A stretch of 49,074 nucleotides of DNA from Scenedesmus sp. ARA3 (lineage: Eukaryota > Chlorophyta > Chlorophyceae > Sphaeropleales > Scenedesmaceae): contig RWJK01001445.1 of NCBI GenBank assembly GCA_004335835.1, positions 1-49,074 on the forward strand. Direction: 5' to 3'. Each line of letters begins with the position of its first letter. The stretch's first letter is position 1. The notes beneath the pieces were generated by a model that had not been told where the DNA came from, made no database searches, and saw nothing but the letters and a program-made list of their open reading frames with translations. A program made the translations under genes and the position numbers. This document shows, one piece after another, positions 38,963 through 48,339 of this stretch.

Positions 38963-41231
38963 TCACGCCACAACTGCGCTCAGGGACGAGCCACGCCTGA
39001 TCTCACCCCAGCTGCAGCTCAGCAGCTGCCGCTGCAGCAGCTGCGCAGCGCGCCCAAACTCGGCCCAAAGCTCGAAGGGCGCGTCTGTCTGGTCAAACAC
39101 GCTGCAGGTGGGGTCAACGGGGTGCACCACCAGCGGCTGGCCAACAAGACTGTTGCTGCTGCTGCTGCTGCGCAATATGCCAAACTGCTGTAGGGCTTCC
39201 CCCTGCTGCCTGCTGTAGTAGCGCCCCTCTGCCAGCTCAACAAACAGCACAGGCTTGCCCAACCTGCCTACAGCAGCTGCTGCTGCTGCTGCTGCCCAGT
39301 CCTTGGCCACTTGCAACACCTCTAGCAGCAAGTCCAGCACATACCCGCCGCCATAGGCGCCTTGCAACTCAGCTGCCAGCCGCTCAGCTGCATGCAGCAC
39401 CAGCAGCTCAATCTGGAAGCTCCTGAGCCGCTTGTAACCACCCATCCCCTGCTGCTGCTGCAGCCCCTTGCGCACCCAGGCTTTGACCAGCCGGATGGTG
39501 CTGGTCACGACCCGGCCGGACAGGCCCTCCGCTGCTGCTGCCACTGCTGCCTGTTGCACAAACTGTGTGGACGCCTCAGACAGCCACACGTTGCGCAGGA
39601 AAGATGGTTTGAGCTGGTGCACAAAGTCTGCGTCTGCATCTTTCAATCTGTATCCCAAGACGCCACGCACCTTTGGCGCACGGATTGCATAATCTGCCAT
39701 TGCCAGTACTGGCTTCAGGACCGCCTTGCGCTGCACATCTGCTGGAGATTCCTTGCGGCTGCTGCTGTTTCTGCTGCCTGCGCGTGCTGCAGCAGCTGCG
39801 CCCGCCCCTGCTGCAAAGTTGGGTGCCAGCAGGATGTCAAAGCTGAGCTCATGCTCATGCTCAGCTGTTGCCACTGCCAACGTGAACTTCACAGCAACCC
39901 TGCCAATGCGCGGGAGCTCGATGACCTGCAGCCGGCTGCTGCTGCTGCTGCTGCAGCTACTACCCAGCTGCCGCTGCAGCAAGTTGATCAGCTGCTGCTG
40001 CAGGTCCGCCATCCACGAGCTGTTGTGGGTGATCTCGGGATCCATCAGATCGATGCTGCGGATGATGTCCGAGGTTTCTGGCAGGTTGACAAACGCCACC
40101 AGATCAACATCCCACTGGCCCTGAACCGCCACGCTCTTTCCAACTGACCCCGCCACCTCAATGCGATCAATGCTGATAGGCGTGCCATGCAGCTGCAGCA
40201 TGCTGCTGCTGCCTGACGCGCTGCGCAGCAGCAGCTGGACAACTTCATTTATAGCTGCTCCTTTTGCCTCTGTCTCTGGCACTGTGAGCAGCACTGACCT
40301 GATGATGGCGGCTTCCAGCAGCTGTCTGGATCGCTTCGGGTGGCTCTGCAATGCCGCGCCATCGTCAGCGGCAGAGCTAGCTGCAAGCGCCTCATGAAGG
40401 AACTGCAGTGGCAGTGGCAGCGGTGTCGGCGCAGGCAGCAGCAGCAACAGCAGCCAGCACAGTCAGCGATTGGCACCGTGACGGGTAGGCGGCAAACACG
40501 CATCTGTTATGACAACAGACGTGGCAATTGCGGCCACGAGCTGTAGCGTGAGCCCCGGAATTGGCAATAGTGGCAGCATGTAGCTAAAAGCAGCATCCAC
40601 TGCATGTGTGCGCCTGGCCACGTGCGCTATCACGCACACTTTCTGTACGTGATGCTCGTAGCTGGCTGGGTACTTTCCGTCCCAACATAGTACACAGCAC
40701 GTAGCATAACATAACATAACATAACGTAACATAACGTAACATAACGTAACATAGTACACAGCACGCGTGCCTTCAGCTCCTGCAGCTCCTTCAAATGCAG
40801 GTTACATTACATTAGTTCTGATGCCACCCCCAAAGCAGCGAAGAACAAATTTACTGTTGAGAAAGACTCACCCGTCCCTCCCGTGCTGACAGTAGCTGCT
40901 GGTCCACCAGCTCCTGAAGCTCTTGATCACACAGTTTCAATCCAACCACAACCATCAAACAATGAGTTAGTGTATGAGAACATTCACCCGTACCTCCCTC
41001 GCTGGCAGCAGCTGCTGGCCCTCAAGCTCCTGCAGCTCTACCCAAATTGAATTTATAATTGATTTAGACCAACTGAAACCGCTCTTCATGACTACTCACC
41101 CGCACCTCCCTCGCTGGCAGCAGCTGCTGGCCCTCCAGCTCCTGCAGCAGTGGCAGCAGCTCACCCTCACCCAGCCCCATCGCTGACTCAGGCTGCAGCA
41201 GATCCAGCAGGTCACGCACATAGCCGCTGAC

Positions 41232-41270
<39 letters not shown>

Positions 41271-42725
41271 CCCGCCAGCAGGCGCCGGGTTCCTGGCAGC
41301 AGCGACCTCAGCTGCAAGGCCGGCAAAGAACGGCTCTTTGGCGGCAGCCCTGCTGCTGCTGCTGCTGCTGCCGCCATTGCAGGCTGTGCAGATGCTCGCC
41401 AGAGGCTTGTCAGTGGCCTGGATGCAGCTGTAGTGCGCCATGTGGCCGCAGGGCAGCTTGTGTGCGGGGCTCTGGCTGTCTGATAGGGGCCCTGACAGGC
41501 AGATGGGGCAGGCTGCTTCTAAGCAGTTGTGGCGGCACGCGTGCTCCTGTGTTGGCAGGCAGCAGGCACATAAAGAGCGAATGTCGGGCGTTAGGATTCT
41601 GGCTGGCTGTTTGACAGGGGCCCTGAACAGCAGATGGGGCAGGCTGCCTTAAGGCAGTTGCGGCGGCACGCGTGTTCCTACAGTGCAGGGAGCAGACGCA
41701 AGCAGGGCAATTGTTTCAATCCAGGGCCTTGCAACTGGCTGTTTTGGATGGGCCCTGACAGGCAGATGGGGCAGGCTGCCTCCACGCGTGTTCCTGGGCA
41801 GCAAGCAGCAGGCGCAGGTGCGGCAAACATCATAGGGCTTGGAATAGAGGTTGTGTAGTTGGCTGCCTGACAGGAGGGCCTGACGACCAGTTGCAGCACG
41901 CGCCTTCCTGCAAGATTGGCCCCACAAGCAGACACAGCAGCCGTCATCAAACACGGGTTTCAGGTTGAATGATTGGCTGCCCACTCTACAGATGCCGCAG
42001 CTGCAGCATTGGAAGTAGCCTTGAGGTAGCACAAAATCTATGCAACTGACGGCAATGTCCATGCAAACCTCCCTGGTAACACAACAGATGTTGATGCAAG
42101 CCCCGGGCCGGACCACCTGCATCACCTCGCGCCTCAGGCAGCAGCCGCAGCCGTCACACAACAGCATTAGAACTGTTCTGACTGACCCACAACCGCCTTG
42201 CAGTGTTTCCTGCAAGCTCCCGCCCACCCGCATCACCTTGCGCCTCAGGCAGCAGCCGCAGCCGTCACACAACAGCATTAGAACTGTCTTAACTGACTCA
42301 CAACCGCCTTGCAGTGTTTCCTGCAAGCTCCCGCCCACCCGCATCACCTTGCGCCTCAGGCAGCAGCCGCAGCCATCACAATGGCGGAACTCGTCGCGGC
42401 GGCCCACCCTGCAGATGCCGCAGCTGCCGCAGTGGAAGTAGCCCTCACAAGGCACATCGTCATTTGCAATGCCGCATTCGGTGCAGAAGTAGGCGGCAAA
42501 AAGGGTGCCGCAGGTGAGGCAGGTGTCGCCGCAGTACAGGGGCTGCTTGGTGCGGCAGTGGTTGCAGGAGACTGTCTGCAGCTGCTGGCGTGGTAGGCGG
42601 TGTGTGTGTGTGGCCTGCGGGGAAGGGAACAGGGACGACAGAACTTTGCGGGTGTGGAGTTGTAAAGCAGCATATGTGGCACACATTTGCTGTGCACGAC
42701 AGCAGCTGTGAGTTGTGATCACCAT
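38963..42725 (-). CDS. Predicted RCHY1-type RING ubiquitin ligase fused to OAS-like nucleotidyltransferase
   Basis: Three exons, all phase 0: 42725-42348, 41546-41100 and 40402-38963 (stop), total 754 residues. Exon 1 is the CTCHY zinc ribbon of RCHY1/PIRH2-type ligases (CNHCRTKQPL, TCLTCGTLFAAYFCTECG, YFHCGSCGICRVG, FRHCDGCGCC); no preceding CHY domain was found. Exon 2 has a RING finger: ACPICLSGP, LPCGHMAHYSC, ICTAC. Exon 3 is a 2'-5' oligoadenylate synthetase-like domain: VAGSVGKSVAVQGQWDVDLV supplies the GS loop and two metal-binding Asp (about residues 373 and 375), ELSFDILLAP the third (about 464), then STIRLVKAWVRKGL and QPLVVHPVDPTCSVFDQTD. The joining of exons 2 and 3 is supported by the same acceptor and phase in the inverted copy at 43676-45766. 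If unspliced, exon 2 reads a short way on to a stop and the OAS part would be a separate gene starting near 40447. Confidence 0.6.
40770..41050 (-). repeat. Downstream copies of the RING-exon 3' end
   Basis: Sequence encoding ELEGQQLLPARE with its donor (true 41160-41100) is repeated at about 41045-40985 and 40930-40871 (ELVDQQLLSARE), spacing about 112-116 bp. A shorter ELQELKARV copy lies near 40795-40760, next to a 5-bp microsatellite (cataa/cgtaa, about 40705-40752). All lie in the intron before the OAS exon. Confidence 0.85.
41590..41830 (-). repeat. Two upstream partial copies of the RING exon start
   Basis: Acceptor plus EHACRRNCLKAACPICCSGP at about 41682-41610 and an older copy at about 41800-41740 with an internal deletion precede the true RING exon at 41546. 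The inner copy keeps CPIC but soon meets a stop (after NSQPES). Confidence 0.85.
42129..42360 (-). repeat. 111-bp tandem copies of the zinc-ribbon exon end
   Basis: gcgcctcaggcagcag starts at 42351 (true exon), 42240 and 42129: exact 111-bp period. Each copy encodes CDGCGCCLRRK or CDGCGCCLRRE, then a GTGATG donor-like site and intron. Because 111 is a multiple of three and the intron piece has no stop, the array reads through as a 37-residue repeat. A copy of YFHCGSCGICRVG (as YFQCCSCGICRVG) lies further on near 42010-41975. Confidence 0.9.
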
Positions 42726-43675
42726 GATCTGTCACAGATCACGGACAGTGCCTGCCAGGCTGGCTGTGCACTGTGCCAGCTAGCATCAAACACTTTGGTG
42801 TGGATTCCATGTGAATGCAGTTGCGAGTCCTGAATGGATGGATGAATGAACACATAGCTAATACCAGACGGTCTGAGACCATCTGCCAGGCTGGTGGCCA
42901 TTGGCCATGCAAGCTCAGCTGTTCAGCTGGCCCAGTGATCACTCCCAGTCATGACTGGGTATACCCAGTACGTACTGCAGCACTAGTGCTGCAGTACTGC
43001 AGGGATGATGCTGCCCAGTCTTACACGTGTGAATGCCATTCACGCCTCGCAAACGAGATATGGGTTTGAATTGGCGTTCAATAAAAAATAAGTAGGTCGT
43101 AGTGGATGCCGGTAGGTGCTGTGCTGCAGAGATCGAGCAGCATGTGCCTAACCGTGCCGAGCATTGGCGGAGCTGCAAGATGCGCAGCTCACCTTGTCGT
43201 GACACCTATGGCAGCACACTATTTCCCCGCAACATGGTGCGACCAATGAGCAGTGTTTGGTGTATGAGCAGGGTGCCATGCTGCATCAAGCACTGCAGCG
43301 AACGCTGCTGGTTGACACGATCCTACGAGGCTAGCTGAAAACGTTGCAGTGCAATGATCACTGCATTCCCAGGGTTCCGCAATTGCTTCGCACAAACCCA
43401 CAGAAGATCCGTCAAGAACTGCCAGCCGTTGACTGTCCGTGCACGTGGAGTTTGACGAGACGTATTCTGCACCTCGGCAGCGATGTCGAGGCCCTCAAAC
43501 CATGTATTCTTCTCTGTTTGATCGAGCATAGATGCATTTCTGGAGGTCCATGTGACAGGACCGCTGAATAAAAAGCCTGGCAACCGCTGCTGCTTTCAGT
43601 GCTGCTGCTCGCGCACTCAACACAACACTGCTGCGACTACAGTACTAAGCAACACACTTAGCAAGCGATTAAAGT
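42726..43675. promoter_or_regulatory. Divergent upstream region of RING-OAS with two perfect palindromes
   Basis: Between the RING-OAS start and the inverted broken copy. Two perfect palindromes lie 12 bp apart: CCCAGTCATGACTGGG (42944-42959, 16 bp) and a 26-bp one at 42972-42997 with core CTGCAGCACTAGTGCTGCAG. They are about 220-270 bp upstream of the ATG, where dimeric transcription factors could bind. No other gene is seen here. Confidence 0.5.
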
Positions 43676-43905
43676 ATGTCCGGTGACAGCCACAGCATCA
43701 CGGCTGCTGCAGCTGCTGCTGCCAGGCTAGCACCTGCTGGCCTCACCAGCAGCAGCGCGGCAGTCAGCGGATCCATCCTTGGGCTACTGAATTAGCTGCA
43801 GCCTGAAGCATCGATGGAGTTGGGAGAAAGGGAGATGCTGCCGCTGCTGCAGGAGCTGGAGGATCAGGGGCTACTGCCCTCCCTGGAAGTGCAGGTGGGT
43901 GGGGC

Positions 43906-44005
43906 ATGTAAAGATGGACAGTCTAACATGAAAAGGCAAATCTGCGCACCTTCAAGCATTGCTAGTCCAGGAGACCCCCCGCCCAAGGCCGCCCAGCGCT
44001 CCTAG
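43906..44005 (+). repeat. Dispersed ~100-bp repeat, copy 2
   Basis: From atgtaaagatggacagtcta to the cctag at 44005 it matches 28725-28825 closely (mostly single-base differences), in the same orientation. Here it lies in the intron between the RING-tail and OAS parts of the pseudogene. It has no obvious terminal repeats or coding capacity. Confidence 0.85.
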
Positions 44006-44187
44006 CATGTGTTGTGCCCAGCACGCCTGCTGCTGCCATACAGCTGGCACACAGTGCAGCAGAGTTCGCGTCATTACATATGCAGGGGAAGCAGTGTTCT
44101 GTGATCTGGCTGCTGTGCTCAACTCCAGGTGTGACTGCTGATTTGCAGAGGGGCAAAGCACGTGCATCCTACTGGTTGCTGACCGTG

Positions 44188-44189
<2 letters not shown>

Positions 44190-44245
<56 letters not shown>
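44190..44245 (+). repeat. CTG tract upstream of the pseudogene OAS acceptor
   Basis: About 18 CTG units in the sense direction of the pseudogene, ending about 35 nt before the ccttttcag acceptor. It follows the same intron-CTG pattern as the active genes. Confidence 0.9.
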
Positions 44246-44246
<1 letters not shown>

Positions 44247-45535
44247 CTGCAACTGCACGACTTCACATGCCTTTTCAGCTCTTGGCTCAGGCCGAAGCCA
44301 GCCTTGCTGATGACAGCGCAACACTGCAGAGCCACCCCAAGCGCTTCAGGCAGCTGCTGGAGGCAGCACTGCTCAAGTCAGTGCTGCTCACAGTGCCAGA
44401 GACAGAAGCAAAGGGCGCTGCGATTGACGCAGTCGTGCAGCTACTGCTGCGCAGCACATCTGGCAGCAGCAGCATGCTGCAGCTGCAAGGCAGGCCAGTT
44501 AGCATTGACCGCATTGAAGTAGCGGGTTCAGTTGGCAAAAGCGTGCAAAAGCGGTTCAGGGCCAGTGGGATGTTGATCTGGTGGCCTTTGTCAACCTGCC
44601 AGAAACCTCGGACATCGTCCGCAGCATTGATCTGATGGATCCTGAGATCACACACAACAGCGGGTGGATGGCGGACCTGCAGCAGCAGCTGATCAACCTG
44701 CTGCAGCAGCAGCTGGGTTGCAGCAGCAGCGTGCAGGTCATTGAGCCCCCTTACATTGGTAGGGTCGCTGTCAAATTCACAGTGGCAGTGGCAACAGCTG
44801 AGCATGAGCATGAGCACGAGCTCAGCTTTGATGTGCTGCTGGCACCCAAATTTGCAGCAGGAGCGGGCGCAGCTGCTGCAGCACGCACAGGCAGCAGAAA
44901 CAGCAGCAGCAGCGAGGCAACTCCAGCAGATGTGCAGCGCAAGGCAGTCGTCGGGCCGGTGCTCGCGATTGCAGATTATGCAATCAACGCGCCACCAAAA
45001 GAGCGTTGTTACATGGGGTGTTGCTTGAGAGAATTGGATCGGGAAGTTGTGCAGCAGCTGAAGCCGTCTTTTCTGCGTAGTTTGTGGCTATCAGTGGCTT
45101 CCACGCAGTTTGTGCAGCAGGCAGCAGTGGCAGCAGCAGAAGACGGTCTGTCGGGCCGTGTCGTGACCAGCACGATTCGGCTAGTGAAGGCTTGGGTGCG
45201 TAAGGGGCTGCAACAGCAGCATGGGATGCAGGGCTTCAAGCGCCTGAGGAGCTTCCAGATTGAGCTGCTGGTGCTGCATGCAGCTGAGCAGCTGGCAGGC
45301 GGCAGCAGCATCACGGCAGCAGCAGCAGGAGGAGCTGAGTATGGTGGCGGATATGTGCTGGACTTGCTTCTGGAGGTGCTGCAAGTGGCCAAGGACTGGG
45401 CAGCCTGGCTGGCAGCAGCAGCGGCAGGTGCTGCTGCAGGCGGGTTTGGCGAGCCTGTGCTGTTTGTTGAGCTTGCAAGGGGCCAGTACTACAGCAGGCA
45501 GCAGGCAGAAGCTCTGCAGCAGTTTGGAACATTGC

Positions 45536-45582
<47 letters not shown>

Positions 45583-45766
45583 CTTGTTGGCCAGCCGCTG
45601 GTGGTGCACCCCGTTGACCCCACCTGCAGCGTGTGACCAGACTGACGCGCCCTTTCAGCTGTGGGAGGAGTTTGGGCGCGCTGCGCGGCTGCTGCAGCGG
45701 CAGCTGCAGAGCTGCAGCTGGGGTGAGATCATGCGTGACTCGTCCCTGAGCGCGGTTGTGGCGTAG

Positions 45767-46687
45767 GGTGTGCTGAAAGCGGGGAAGCGTGATGCTTGCC
45801 GCGGCCTGTGGTGATGGGGCAGATTGCACGGGACTTGAAGTCACTCGCTTACGCTTACCAGTGACCTAGTACCAGATCTGGTCTCTTCTACTAGAAGAGA
45901 CTATTATTCTGAGAAGCACTGGCCATGGCAGTTTAAGTAAACGCATGTGGCTTCTTGCTCTGCTCCATGACACAAGTTTGGAGCACCATGCCTACAGAAG
46001 CCATGTGGACAGCAACGGATGAATACCCCTCAGCACCTCAGGGCCTGCCAGCCTGAGGTCAGTGGTCCAGCTACAGAGCAGCTGTCTTATCATAAGACTT
46101 GCTCAGTTCAGTTCAGTGCTGCTGCAGCTCACACTGGCAGAGAAGCAGCTGCAGCAGCCCAGGTGACAAGCCGGGTTCTTGATAACAGCTGCGCAAGCTA
46201 TCAAAGTTTGCAACAGCAGCTGGAGCTCACTGCATGCTGCGTGGGGTGCATGTGATGCGACATGGTCGAGGTCACACGGCTCACGTGCTGCGCGGCAGGG
46301 AGGTAACCCTCACGCCCGTAAGGACGTTGCTTGCTATTTGCAGCTGTGAATTTTAATTGACAACCCAAAATATCAAGTAGAAATGCCTCAAGTGCAGAGG
46401 TTTGAATGAAGCGAGATGCCAAAAGTGACAGGCGAAGATGCTGTTAGGCGTGAGTAATGAAGCTGATGTAGGCTGCGATGGCGCAGTGTCGGGGTGATGA
46501 GATGAACTACATTCCCTTCCTCGCCTTGCAGCACGCTACCAATCACACACAACGAATTCAGTGTTCAGTTTCACGTTGCGATCGCCACTCTCAATCACCC
46601 CAATCACAACCAGCATTCTTCGAGTGCCCACATGATCTTAATCAGTGATAGCCCTGGCATTGCTGGCTATGCTCGCTGGTACAGAGC
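45767..46687. other. Spacer with a short perfect hairpin
   Basis: No gene seen. An inverted repeat gtctcttcta-c-tagaagagac (45881-45901, 10-bp arms, 1-nt centre) overlaps a 12-bp palindrome accagatctggt at 45871. A 7-bp-arm hairpin gtcttat-c-ataagac lies near 46084. The interval contains the promoter of the TauE-like gene. Confidence 0.5.
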
Positions 46688-47890
46688 ATGCTGAGGAGAA
46701 CGCAGCAGCGCCTGAGCTGTGGCGCCAACACGCTTGCACTTGCTCTTGTGTTTGGAGTGGTGATACTTCACGTCCTGCATCGGAGGAGTGCAGCAAACGT
46801 TGGCCCAGGAGACGATCAGAACGTCGTGTTCTGGTTCGAAGCAGGTGCGTTGTGCAGTGCCGCGAGGTCTGCACGAGACCGTGTTTACTTTCAATGTCTT
46901 AGAAGCTTACAAAAGCAAGCGCAACACGCTGTCCTGCAGTTGCTGCCACTTTCAAGCAACCCTACCACCAGTTGCTAGCCTGCAGCAGCATGCTGGCACC
47001 TCGCAAAGCAGCACTGCTCCCTCAACTGCTGCTGCCACAGCACATAATGCTTAGCACATAAGCTATTAAGTTGCAGCAAGGATTGCCTCGTTTGCAGCCG
47101 CCTAGCTGCAGCAGAGCACGCACTGCCGCTGCTAAGGTTGTGCCGCAACCTATGCTTGGCCTGCCTTCTCCATATGCAGCACACTCTCAAGCAAGGCACA
47201 TACATTAGTAGCAGAAGCAGCAGCAGCAGCAGAAGCAGAACTAGCAGTGTGCTAGCTTACCAGCCAGCAGCAGCAGCAGCAGCTAGCAAGGACTTGCCGG
47301 CGACACAGTTGATAGGGGAATGAGAGCCGCTGATGCAATGCTGCTTCCTGCAAGCAATCATCATCAAAACCCTGCAAATGCGTCTGCTAAAGCAATGCAC
47401 GATTCAGCATGTCAGCAATGCAGCTGCGGGTAGTTACGCCAACTGCTGATGCATTGCTGCGTCCTGCAAATGGTTTGTGAGCAACGCCATGCAGGCGTGC
47501 ACAGAGCTTCGCTCGCCTGCGCAAAGCACTGCACACGGCAGCATGCCAGCGATGCCACTGCTGTTGTCTAACACCAACTGCTGTTGAGAGAAGCTCAGCA
47601 TGGGGCCATGCTTCCTGCAGTGCAGCAGCAGCAGTGCGGCAGCAGCAGTGTGGTTGGGCGGCAATGTAATTGTAGCAGCACTATGGCAGCAGCAGCAGCA
47701 GTAGCAGACGCACAGGCCTCAGCGGGAAGGCTTTGAAAGTTGTGCTGCTTGTGCCACTGGGTGAGCTCGAACCGCATGCAGCTGTGTTGTAATTGTGAAG
47801 CAACACAGGCACTCAGCGCTTGGCAACACATGGATGCTGCTGTGTCTTCGCAAGGCAGTGTACTGGCCCTGCTGCATCAAGGTTATGCCC

Positions 47891-47931
<41 letters not shown>

Positions 47932-48307
47932 CAGGCGATGACGGGGATGATCAGCCGGGCTTCCACCGCCCATTCACATGGAGCCTGCAGCTGCTGGCGG
48001 GGGCTGTTGGGACGTTTTTCATAGCAGCACTCTGCGATGCAGGTGCGGAGCTGCGTTACGTCGTTTACATATGATGATACAGGATGTGATGTTTAAGCTG
48101 GGCATGTGAAGTTTATGCTGGGCATGAGAAGTTCATGCTGTGAAGTGCAACCTCTGTGCCGTCGCGTGGGCAGCTGCAAGGTTGACCTGTGCAGCAGCAA
48201 CCGTGCAACACAATGGCTATCTGCTTTCTCCTCGTCAGCAGTTGCTGTCAAGGTGCAGCAGTTGTTGTAGTGCTGCTGACGCTGCGGACACTGCTGCCGC
48301 CTGTGCC

Positions 48308-48339
<32 letters not shown>

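Larger units (their letters stand above)
43676..45766 (+). pseudogene. Inverted, disabled copy of the RING-exon tail plus OAS-like domain
   Basis: Opposite in orientation to 41300-38963 but colinear with it. The 5' part (from ATG 43676) matches the end of the RING exon (VSGSILGLLN, then stop, then LQPEASMELGEREMLPLLQE) and ends in CAG|GTGGGT. The OAS part begins after a conserved acceptor (ccttttcag) near 44279. Disabling changes: an in-frame TAG at 43793-43795; a 5-nt insertion near 44545-44550 between the GS loop and the catalytic Asp pair; and a 2-nt deletion near 45631. Between these the frames remain long and similar to the intact gene, so inactivation looks recent. A truncated C-terminal-only product is conceivable but would lack the active site. 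Confidence 0.85.

Noticed and set aside
41649..42725. Continuous 358-codon minus-strand frame as the zinc-finger protein
   Set aside because: It runs through copied exon pieces and intron and never reaches the RING in frame. Splicing 42348 to 41546 gives the known CTCHY-RING order instead. Kept only as a readthrough note.
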